A stretch of 64,000 bases of DNA from Smittia aterrima. Lineage: Eukaryota; Arthropoda; Insecta; Diptera; Chironomidae. Location of the stretch: contig CP093831.1 in assembly GCA_033063855.1 (NCBI GenBank), positions 19,654,001 to 19,718,000 of the forward strand, written 5' to 3'. The position numbers were made by a program, and so were the translations under genes. Below, one piece after another: positions 13,864 through 23,387 of the stretch (position 1 is its first letter; the number at the start of each line of letters is the position of its first letter). Below the pieces are notes generated by a model. The model made no database searches, was not told the DNA's origin, and was given only the letters and a program-made list of their open reading frames with translations.

Positions 13864-15554
13864 TTATTTTGATTTTCTATTTGAAATATTAGGGATTGTG
13901 AAAGATAAGAAGCCGCTAGAGATTAAAAGGATTGTCGGCATTAGGAAAGTGTATTTGCAGTTAGCTCCGAGCATAAATCCGATAAAGTTGGATCCAAAAA
14001 CTGCGCCAAGTCGTCCCGACATTAACGAGAGACTCAAAGCCATCGCTCTGAAAATAGTGTTTGAAATAAAAATATCGTTGAGTAAGCATTTAGTCTCTAA
14101 CAAACCTCATTCTTGTCGGGAAAAGCTCAACAGTTGATGCATTCAAAACCGTTAATGCTAATCCGTCCGCCAAAAGAACGATGTAAATATAATTGGAGAC
14201 CATTGGTTGACTGACGAAGATCAAAGAAAGACCGCAAAGACCGCAAGTGAAAAGCAGGCTCGTGATGATAACGAGTTTTCCAATTCGATTAATTACAAAT
14301 GCAAGGAACAGCCAACCGAAGAAATAAATAAAGTTGAGATAAAATGCATTTATGTAAGTTGAAGGTTCAAGCTTGGATACACAGACGTAATCGATTGCAG
14401 TTGTGTTAAGTCTCGACATTGATCCCGTTTCTGTAAATATGTCACAAATCGTCGCAGAAACGTGCGAGGGATCACTTTCCATCCAAAGAGCAATTCGATT
14501 TGTAATTTCAGGGAAAAAAGTCCAGAAACCATTGCTCGAATTGAAAATACAAAATTGAATGAAGCATGCAGTCAAAATATTTCTGAGATGAGGATGTTTG
14601 AAGAGAGGAGCGCTTTGTGACCACATGAACTGAATAAGATTCATTGATTTCCTTTCGTTTATCTCATGGAATTCTTCGTCTTTTACTAGCGATTTGACGC
14701 TGAAATCTTTTCCCGTATTCCAGCGATGAACTTGCTCAAGAATCTTCAAAGTTTTTTCTTCGTCTCCGCTTGAGAAAGTAAACTTTGGAGACTCAGGCAA
14801 AAAGAAAAGCATCGCAAAAGCGCTAAGAACACTCGGCAATCCACAAATAATCATGAAGAGTCGCCAAGGTTTAAAGACGAGATCCAAAGATTCAATGTAG
14901 AAACTCCAATCTTGATTAATGATAATTGATGCGAAGATTGGGTTCCAAAAGCAGAAAACCGCATACATGGTTGAGCCTTTAATAAAAATAAAATAAGAGT
15001 CAAATATTGAACTGATAAATAAAACTTACCCATCATCATGACTTTTGATCGATCTTTGAGGCAATGAAACTCTCCCAAGTAAGCGTACATTGTCGCAGAA
15101 GGGCCTGAAATACTTTAAAAGCAAATGATCTTTGTTTTCTTGAAATATTTTAATTTTCTTACAAAACACCGTTCAAAAATCTCAGAAAAACCAGAAGCGA
15201 GAATGATTTCGTGAAACTCGAAATCATCGTAATACAGAACGAAACTAATAAAGTTGGGACTATCACTGCTTTTCTTCCACGTGTGTCTGCCATAAATCCC
15301 CAAAAATGTGACGACACGATGATTCCGATAAAAGCAATTCCACTTAGCAATCCTTTGTTCTCTGTGGTCATGCCTAAATCACATTGCGCAACTGGCAAAA
15401 TAAAATTTATGCTAACCGTTTCAAGGAAGACACTTCCGAGAACAGCTCCCGCTAAAACTATATACGCATAATTGAATTTTCCAAATCCAGTCTCTTCTAA
15501 AGCATCTTCGAGAGAAAGCGTCACTTGAGAATCACTAAAACCTTTTTTCGACAT
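13864..15554 (-). CDS. MFS transporter, SV2/organic-cation-like, copy 2
   Basis: Paralogue of the neighbouring transporter, 509 aa, exons 15554-15163, 15112-15030, 14976-14106 and 14047-13864. The second-exon acceptor was chosen at 15113/15112 because it restores the frame and yields GPSATMYAYLGEFH, as expected after the segment ending FLNG. The MFS signature GFMADTRGRK is at residues about 87-95. The third exon contains PESPKF, a charged cytoplasmic loop, and several membrane segments up to ELFPTRMR. An upstream in-frame GTG at 15560 exists, but the ATG at 15554 is the natural start. Predicted location is the plasma or a vesicle membrane; substrate unknown. Its 5' end lies about 750 bp from the oppositely oriented RdRP gene, so the two share an upstream region. 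Confidence 0.9.
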
Positions 15555-15844
15555 CGTCACAGTTCTGCTCTGCTTAACTACAGCGATCTTTATGATAAAG
15601 TCTGCTCAGTTGACGTTTAGTTTTATTCGAGTTTCTTATCTCGTCAGCTGCTTGATACGTAAAATATTTGCGCAATTATTTGCATTTTTTGAACCTTATG
15701 ACTCGTCATTTCGAGAATTTTTCTTTAGCATAGAGAACTTTTAAAATTGACCTTGGAATGATTGAGCTTTTTATTATTAAAGAGACTTCATTGAAGACTA
15801 AGTAAAAATATTCCTATTTTTATTTCATAAAAGAGACATTTCAC

Positions 15845-15901
15845 ATTTCATCAACAAATTCGAGAAAATGTTTAGCAATCTCAAATTTCATCAACAAATT
15901 C
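15845..15901. repeat. 17-bp direct repeat, 40-bp spacing
   Basis: The same 17 bases (ATTTCATCAACAAATTC) occur at 15845-15861 and 15885-15901. They lie in the divergent region between a transporter and the smaller RdRP gene. This may be a chance duplication or a paired regulatory element. Confidence 0.6.
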
Positions 15902-16079
15902 AATGAAACTTAATATCTTGTCGTTTTGTAAAACAGTTGACGAATGGGATCAGTCCATCAGTTACAGAATTTAATTTTAATAATATTTTATTTACCAATT
16001 AAACAGCAAGGAAAATTTGTTCCATAAATAAGCCACCAACAATCAACTTTTCATAACGATTTTCAAAACTTTGATTTTT

Positions 16080-16098
16080 TCAGTCAGTCAGTCAGTCT
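16080..16098. repeat. CAGT tetranucleotide microsatellite
   Basis: About four tandem copies of CAGT lie roughly 200 bp upstream of the smaller RdRP start codon. Confidence 0.8.
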
Positions 16099-16299
16099 TC
16101 GACAAGATATTAAGTGAGCGCGTTCAAGAATTTTTTTTGAATCGACATCTTACAGCAGCGAATTGAAGAATAAATTCAATTTAATCGTAGAAAAGCCGTA
16201 GAAAAGTGAGAATAAGATACTTGGTCTCAAGAAAAGGTGAGATAGAATGCTTTAAACATCGATTTCAAGTAGTGACGGTTGATTTCGCTTCAGGCTCAG

Positions 16300-19200
16300 A
16301 TGGAGACTCGGGCTAAAGCAAGATGGCGAAATAATGATGGCAGACGAATTTCAAAGCAATCAATGAAAGAGTTTGCACTTGAGTTTCTAAATATCACGAA
16401 CTTAATCGCTTTGCGATCCTATATAGAATCAAGTTTTGAAAAGTATGCAGTACGAGTCGAGAACACCAGCTCAGGAATATGTGCAATTTTTACAATTCCT
16501 AAAGCAAACTTCTGGAAGACTGGAACTGAAATTATTCGGGTTTGTTGAAAACTAAAATAACGAATGATAAAATCTCAAGGGCTAATTATTCTTTTCTTCA
16601 GGAAATTTCATCATGTAATTATTGCAACCTTCAATCTTGGATAAAAACTCCAGCAAACAATCGGGAAATGACAAAATCAGCAGTGAACTTTGATCGCTTA
16701 ACAGGATTTCACTTCCCAAACTATTCGTCAGTGCAACTTGAACCAATCTGGAATCAGAACTTCACTTTTCTAATCAAACCAAGTTTCGTCCGACTAATTC
16801 AAGGAAGCTATAGCTTTCTTTTTCGGCCCATTGACATTGACGGTCCAATTTTTATCAATGAAACTGAAGCAAGCTACCAGATTTTCTTCTGTTTTAGAAA
16901 CCCTCCAAGTTTCTACTACGACGGCAATGCAACTGACTTCAATTTTGCCGGCCGATCGTTTAATATTTTTATTGAGAGCAGCAAAGCAATGAGCTCAGAT
17001 ATCTCTTGGAAAATTCGAAAGCTGCTGACGAATTTTTCTTTAGAAGTTTACAACGTCCATCATCTCAACATAAGTGTCGTTGAAGAGACTGATTATATGC
17101 AACATACTGGATCGTTCGCAAAAGAATATTTACTGGAAGTCTGGAAAAGTAAATACGCTTCAATTCTTCCGCCACGTCTTCCGATGACATTCATAAATAG
17201 ACTAATGACACATACTGATGAAGAATTGCACTCAGTTTTGTCGCAAACAGTTCCAAAGAGATTTGAACCGCTGCAAATCGCACCGACTAGAATCGTGGCA
17301 CCTTCAAAAATAATTTTAGAAAACTCTGTTATGTTGGGCCGAGTGAAGATCACTCCATCTCGATTAATATTCATGCCAATGCGACCGACGATCAAGAATC
17401 GGGTCTACAGATATTTTCCCAATCCAGAAAACTTTTTAATTGTCAGCTTCACGGATGAACATGATTCAAATCCTTGGCGATCGCAGTTTATTTGTGATTA
17501 CTTTCTTCGAACGCTTCATAGAGGATTTGAAATTGGTGGTAAACGCTTTACTTTCCTTGGCTGCTCGAACTCTCAGCTTCGAGAAGGACGTTGCTGGTTC
17601 TCGTGCCTTGATCGACAAATGGTTTATGAGAAAATTGGCGAATTTCCAGACACGATGGGAGCTGGACGTAAGCTTACACGTCTTGCTTTGGCCTTCGCTT
17701 CAAGTATTGAAACAGTTCCTGTTAACATTGAATATTTGAGGAATGTCTCGGAAGATACAATGAGTAAGAATGGAGACGTCATCTTTAGTGATGGTATTGG
17801 ACGAGCTTCTCAAGGTTTCTTCAATCAAATTAAACGTTCAATGAAACTGGAGGATCCTTCAGTATGTGCCCTTCAAATTCGCGTCGGAGGAATTAAAGGT
17901 GTTATCACGATGTTCGATGAAAGTTCACAAGATGTAACTTTCCGCAAGTCGATGAAAAAATTTGAGAGCAATCACAATATGCTTGAAGTGTTGCACTACA
18001 ATCGTTCAGTGCCTCTCTACTTGAATCGCCATGTAATTCTTTTGCTGTCAAGTTTTGGAATCCCAGATGAAGTCTTTCTTGAACTTCAATACAACGATTT
18101 GATGACGAGCATGAACGCTTTGACTGACGACAAAGAATCTCTGAGATTTGTCAAATCGCGTTCGAAAGTATTCGACTGGGAAGAATTACCAAAAACTCAG
18201 ATAGTACAAGAGCCTTTCTTTCGTCAAATTTTGATCAGCAATACAATTGATTTTGTGGGAGAAATTGTAGAGCACGCTCACATTTTGGTTGAAAAAGGCC
18301 GAGTCCTCATGGGAGTTCTCGATGAAACTAACACTCTCCAATACGGCGAAGTTTATGCCCACATTTTTGAAGAAGGAATCGGCAGAGCACTTGATGGAAG
18401 AGTTCTTGTTTTTCGTAATCCATCTGTTCTACCATCAGACATTCGCGTTCTCAATGCTCGAAGCAATGTTTCTCCTCGATTACGAAGTCTTTACAAAAAT
18501 TGTCTGGTTTTCCCTTCTAAAGGACCGGACTCTCATGCTAACGAATGCGCCGGAGGAGATTTAGATGGAGACCTATACTATGTTGTTTGGGATCGAAAGC
18601 TAGTCCCTGACATAGAAATACCTGGAGAGAAAATAATCAAAGCTGATACGACAAATCCCAGAAATATAAATCAATCTAACAGCGACTACGAGATGATGCG
18701 ATTTTATTGCAACTTTGTTTGGAAAAATAAACTTGGAACAATCGCAAACGCTCACTTAGCCATCGCAGACAAATTTGGAATGAGAGCGCCTCAGACAATT
18801 AATCTGGCTCGTTATGTCTCTGCTGAAACAGATGCTCCTGTTAAAGGCCTTACCGTTGGTCACATCGAGAACAATCTTCTTCCAACTGAATATCCAGATT
18901 AGTAAGCTAAATTAATTAAGTTAAACAATTAAGAAATAATTTTGTCTTCTTTTTTTCCACAGCATGATGAAATTCGATAAGCCAATGTACCGATCAACAA
19001 CAGTTTTAGGAAAAATGTTTCTTGAGGCTTATTCGATTTTAGATATTTTCGAAGGACATCGAATTCAGGAAACGCCAAATAATACAGAAATTGTTCAAAT
19101 GAGAATTCATGACTCGATTGACAAATATTATAATCTTTATCGCACTGAGATTGATCAATTGATTCAACAATTTGATCTGCAATCTGAGGCTGATCTCTTC

Positions 19201-21072
19201 TCTGGTACCGCAATCTGGCGAAAAGGATACACTTCAGCTTTCAAAATGAAAACAACATTAAGAGAGCAAGTTTTGGATACAATGAAAATGTTTTGGATGA
19301 AATGGACGAAACATTTTGAAGATTTGAATGCCGACTCTCTTCATAATCAAGAGCTCACTGAGCAATGGTATCATAAACCTAAATCCTGTTCGAATCCAGC
19401 ACATAGCTTCTCAATTATTGCAATGCCTCGAATGAGATTTCAAAAGATTGAGCGTAGAACACTGCCAGACTTAGTGCAAACGTCCACATCTGATTGGATA
19501 AATTTTAACAAGCAAATCTGGGTTGCAGAATGGCGAAATCGTAGCCATATCAGACAAAAGCTTCAAAATCTGTTAGCACACAATGAAAACTCCAATTTTA
19601 ACATCCATTACTTCGGAATCTCTGCTCTCTGTCTTAACGACGATAATTCAGATGTTGAGCTGTTCGTCTCTGATGAATTGTTCAAGCATTTAGTGAACAC
19701 TCCTTCTTTAAATGTTGAGTATCAAAACTCGGTGACAATTATGTAAGTTGAATAGTAAAAAAGTTTGAAGTAAGTGAACTAATTCTGTGATCTTCTTTTT
19801 CATAGTATCAAGTTGGATGGTATTAACAACTCAGTAAAGATAACAACAAATGTAAATGATGCTCTCAAGTCATACAAACTGGCATCAATTTTTGATGAAT
19901 ATCCGAGCATCTGGAAAGCTTTGCGTGTTATTGTCAGTTGGTATCAAGTCAACAACTGTGATAAATCGAAAGAAACAGGAATACCTTTGTCTATTTTGTC
20001 ACTTTGCGAGCTATTCATTCACAAGTCCAAATTCAAAAATCGTTCAATTTTAAATGAAACTGATCGAAAACCTTATTCTCTTGATCGTCTCAACCAATGG
20101 ATGGATCCACAACGAGATGATCCTAATGTCGGCAAATTAATCGTTGATTTCTTTAAGTATCTCAGTGATCGCAACAATGAGAAAGAAGTCCTTTCAAATC
20201 GTGGTGAAATTCCAAAATATTTCATCGATCATCTTGTGAAAAAAGCGGATTCAGCAATATACATTCTTGCTTTGAAAGATGGAAATGTAACCAAGCTCGT
20301 TGGAGCACAAGAAGTGTCCAAGAAATTTAGGCGATTGCTGTCGTTGAAGAATGCCACTTACTCAAGCAGCGAAATTCCCATCAGCAATGTAGTCGACAGT
20401 AAACCACTCCTTTTAACTTCACTATTTGATGCAAAACATCATCAAATTAAGAAAGGGGAAGAAAGCAAAAGCTTGGTCTATCCATCTTCACCATTTCCAG
20501 AGTGGAAACAAAGCTTGGGGAGAGCTAGGCAAATTGCTTTGAGTCATGGATATTATGAAATACCGTTTTGCAATGAAGACTGCGTTCTTATTTGGTTCGC
20601 ATGGAATAACCAAGATTGGCAAATCAAATGTTCTCCGAACGGATTCATTGAAGAAATAAGAAGTGCTAACAATCTAATAATTCCATCACCAGATCGTTTT
20701 TATTTAGACAGCATATGCAGAAAGTTCAATCGTCGCTCCGTCTTGCAAAAAGATTTTCATCAGAACATCGACAATGGAAAGCGTATGATCCATCCACTGA
20801 CACCTGAGTTATTTCGTTGTGACTGGATAATCACTTCGATACGGCGCATTATTTTGAAATACAAATTCAAGAATAATGAAAATGACATTCTGATCGTTAA
20901 CGAAGTTAACGATGCAAATATTCCAATCTTCAATTGCGGATTTTCCTGGTATCCGCGACGCTTTGAGTTCTGCCCACTTTTGAATGATCGAGGCAATGAT
21001 AAACAAAATAACAAACTAATTCGATCTCTGAAGTATAAGCTTTACGGTTTCAATAAGGATTGTATGTACTAA
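16300..21072 (+). CDS. Cellular RdRP with degenerate nucleotidyltransferase, no helicase
   Basis: Predicted RNA-dependent RNA polymerase of the eukaryotic QDE-1/RDR family, 1528 aa, exons 16300-16539, 16602-18901, 18963-19742 and 19806-21072. The RdRP core carries the family signatures in order: FSDGIG, QIRVGG.KG, GRVLMGV.DET..LQYGE, RVLVFRNPSVLPSDIR, and HANEC.GGDLDGDLYYVVWD with the catalytic DLDGD at residues about 733-737. It is followed by a nucleotidyltransferase-like region in which GSS has become GIS (about 1065-1067), DxD has become DVE (about 1077-1079), and the third acidic position is Lys, so tailing activity is probably lost. The last ~250 residues match the C-terminus of the larger paralogue. 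Its N-terminal 80 residues align to the region just after the paralogue's helicase, so the helicase was lost or never included. Two intron positions are shared with the paralogue; the intron after residue 80 is private. Confidence 0.93.
17511..18632 (+). repeat. Inverted repeat arm A: near-identical RdRP core
   Basis: This 1122-bp stretch inside the smaller RdRP gene matches 26628-27749 on the opposite strand without an insertion or deletion. Comparing the translations by eye gives about 15 differences in ~374 residues. Similarity drops sharply on the right at the codons after PGEK and more gradually on the left. Confidence 0.88.
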
Positions 21073-21087
21073 TGAAACAGAAAGCAT

Positions 21088-21093
21088 AATAAA
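21088..21093 (+). terminator. AATAAA poly(A) signal of the smaller RdRP gene
   Basis: AATAAA lies 16 bp after the stop codon at 21072. If used, the 3' UTR would be very short and the hairpin at 21156-21203 would lie outside or at the end of the transcript. Confidence 0.5.
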
Positions 21094-21155
21094 AAAATTT
21101 TATTCTTCATATCCTTTCTCTTTTGAATGCTGTTGAGAGTTTTAAAATAAGCGTT

Positions 21156-21203
21156 TCACCAGATGTCGCTTTTTTAGATAACTTAAAAAGAGACATCTGG
21201 TGA
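21156..21203. repeat. Hairpin-forming inverted repeat, about 19-bp arms
   Basis: Arms 21156-21174 and 21185-21203 are complementary over 19 positions with one mismatch (21168 against 21191), around a 10-base loop. It lies about 85 bp after the stop codon of the smaller RdRP gene. Possible readings: a small MITE, a structured 3' end, or a small-RNA precursor. It is shorter than a typical miRNA hairpin, and flanking pairing outside the arms is poor. Confidence 0.8.
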
Positions 21204-21343
21204 GTCAACAATAAAAATCGATTTATGTTGTGTATTATAATTTATCCCTATAATATTTATTTACGTTTTACAAGAAAGTTGCTTCGAAGAAACCAATGTC
21301 GATCTAAATTATTGAATAGTAAGCCGAGTAGAAGAGAAACAAG

Positions 21344-22847
21344 ATGGACAACGACGATGTTGATATGTTGATTTCTTTGCCAAATGAAATTTTGTTGGAG
21401 ATTTTATCGTATGTACCAAGACGATTTGCCGTCTCATTAGTTTGTCGAAAACTTTACGAGATTGTGGCTTGTCTCGAAAAAAATAAATATGAATTGCAAT
21501 TAAACGATGAGAAAATGGTGAGAATTTCAATTTTTGTATCTTCTGAAAACAATTCATCCTTTATTTTAGCTCGTCGATACTCTTTCGTTCAATTCCATCA
21601 TCAACTCGAAAAGAGAGCTCAATTCTTTGAAGATCAAAATAACAACTAAGATGACTGAGCTTTGCTGGGATAGATTAACAAGGATCATCTATAAATTCAA
21701 TCCTTCACGACTATCGATCATGAGTTTTGATCTAAGACGCACTACTGCTTCTAAACTTTGTTCAGCAATTGCTTATTGTGCATCAAGTCGTCTTCAGGAT
21801 CTAAGCTTGTCTAATATCAGTCTCGATTTTCTCTCCGTTTTCTTCAAACTACAGAACTCAATTGGCTCATTAGCAATAACCGGTGCCGTCGGCAATGAAT
21901 GTATTTTCGTCAACTTGCAACTAACAGAATTAAAATTAGTCGGACCAAAGAGCAAATATCTTGACTTCATACTTAAAACTCAAAGCAATCTTAAAGCTCT
22001 TAAGCTTACAATTGATGAGGAGACCATCTACAACAACGACACTTTTAATGAAATATTAAAACTTGATCAACTCGAAACTCTAGACATACCATTCAACGAT
22101 GCGATTTCATCCGATGTCATCACAGGATTGAAAAATTTGAAGTTACTTAAGAAACTAAGCGTGAGCTGCTCTTCAAATGGTCTTCAGAACCTCACAGAGA
22201 CTTCGATTCCATCACTACAAGAACTTGACATCACACTTGATTCGCCAGGATTAAGTCACTCAATTGATTTGATGTCAAAAAATATTCCAAACTTAAAGTG
22301 TCTGAAGCTTAGAGGTCCCCTTGTCATTAACTTTTTAACTGACATCTCAGTTCATTATCCCAATCTTGAGTCACTATGGCTTGAGAACGATGAGTCATTT
22401 TTCGTTAATATTCTCAACCTCAACGCACCATCAACTCGTAATCTTAGCCTGAAACATTTGCGGCTCATCAATAGAGACAAAAAATTCGTTTTATGCAGTA
22501 ACGATCTCATCTTATTTCTCAAAGCCCTAAATAATCTTCAGACCGTCGCGATTACAAAAAACATTGATATTCAGTTAAATAACTTTGAATCAATTCTTAT
22601 GCATTTACCAAACTTAAAGGAAATTGTTGTGGACTCAAAATGCTTCTCATCAACAACGAGTGTCATGAATAGCATCAAATCTTATGGAAATAATTTACAA
22701 TTTGTTGGCTTCGAGAATTTTAAACTCGAATCAGATTCAATTTCTTTACAAGTATTTTTCGAAGAGAAATTTTCTAGGATCGAAAAGAAAAATGGAAATT
22801 TGATTTTGAGCAGTGATAAGAAAGCTATTTTAAGCAAAGTTATTTGA
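21344..22847 (+). CDS. F-box and leucine-rich-repeat protein
   Basis: 483 aa in two exons, 21344-21517 and 21570-22847, joined in phase across a 52-bp intron (GTGAGA donor, TTTTAG acceptor). Residues about 8-45 form an F-box (LISLPNEILLEILSYVP, then LVCRKLYEIV), which binds Skp1 in SCF ubiquitin ligases. The rest consists of divergent leucine-rich repeats (recurring LxxLxL and L..L.ipf patterns) that would choose the substrate. The family is large and fast-evolving in insects, so no orthologue is assigned. It sits between two convergent RdRP genes, on the same strand as the smaller one. A functional link to RNA silencing is not shown by the sequence. The ATG at 21344 is directly ahead of the F-box. 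Confidence 0.85.
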
Positions 22848-22975
22848 TAAGACCTGAGATGTTTAAGATAAATTTGAATCAACTTGACAAGTAAATATCT
22901 ACGCAGTGAAAACATTTTAAATCATTACGTTTATTTTTTTGCACAATCCTCTGTGGTTTCAGTTGAATTTGAAAG

Positions 22976-23289
22976 ATGAAGCAAGTATATCGCATTTGTT
23001 TTGCTCTATTAACTATTTACTGTGCAAGTCTTTCTTGTGCTGTTATCGATCAGGATCAGGTTATTGGTAAGAAAGATAAGAAAATAAAAAATTTATCTAA
23101 AGTTACCTAAATAAAGCACAAGGAAATCCTATCAATGAGTTCCAATCTGGACGAGTTCTGTGTTCACAAGGATGGATCGCTTTCTCAATAAGAAATCTTT
23201 CATGTAACAATTGGTGCCAGTTAACAATTGGAAGACCAGGAGGCTACTGCAACAATTCTGGAACCTGTATTTGCTACTCTTCTAATTAA
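22976..23289 (+). CDS. Insect defensin-like antimicrobial peptide
   Basis: 87-aa precursor in two exons, 22976-23066 and 23117-23289, too short per exon to stand out. The start is a signal peptide (MKQVYRICFALLTIY...) followed by a short prosegment. The mature part has six cysteines in the order C-x13-C-x3-C-x10-C-x5-C-x1-C, including GGYC and CIC, which is the cysteine-stabilised alpha-beta pattern of insect defensins. Such peptides are secreted into haemolymph, act mainly against Gram-positive bacteria, and are usually induced by Toll/Imd signalling; I see no clear kappaB site in the 128 bp upstream. The acceptor could be at 23116 or six bases later; both keep the frame. Arg and Lys are few, so the mature peptide is only weakly cationic. 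Confidence 0.88.
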
Positions 23290-23312
23290 TTTTGAAAGAA
23301 ATTTTTTATTTC

Positions 23313-23318
23313 AATAAA
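23313..23318 (+). terminator. AATAAA poly(A) signal of the defensin gene
   Basis: AATAAA lies 24 bp after the defensin stop. A matching AATAAA for the opposite-strand RdRP gene lies at 23340-23335, so the two 3' ends probably overlap by a few tens of bases. Confidence 0.6.
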
Positions 23319-23334
23319 TCTTTGTTATACAATT

Positions 23335-23340
23335 TTTATT
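23335..23340 (-). terminator. AATAAA poly(A) signal of the large helicase-RdRP gene
   Basis: On the minus strand AATAAA occurs 48 bp after the stop codon at 23388. Cleavage 10-30 bases further on would fall within the end of the defensin transcript on the other strand. Confidence 0.5.
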
Positions 23341-23387
23341 TGATTAAACATGTTTCATTTATGTTTGTAATAATAAGATCTTTGAAT

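Larger units (their letters stand above)
15555..16299. promoter_or_regulatory. Shared upstream region of MFS copy 2 and the smaller RdRP gene
   Basis: A divergent intergenic space. It holds a 17-bp direct repeat, a CAGT-type microsatellite, and what looks like a noncoding first exon of the RdRP gene: a GTGAG donor at 16237 and a pyrimidine-rich CAG acceptor ending at 16293 would remove a 57-bp 5' UTR intron just before the ATG at 16300. No helicase-like coding sequence is present, so the smaller RdRP gene really lacks that part here. I see no clear TATA box. Confidence 0.5.

Noticed and set aside
16279..16299. Upstream in-frame start for the smaller RdRP gene
   Set aside because: The earlier codon is TTG and falls in a likely 5' UTR intron acceptor; the ATG at 16300 is the first plausible start.
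17093..17395. Antisense 100-codon frame inside the smaller RdRP gene
   Set aside because: It lies wholly opposite a well-supported coding exon and has no domain.
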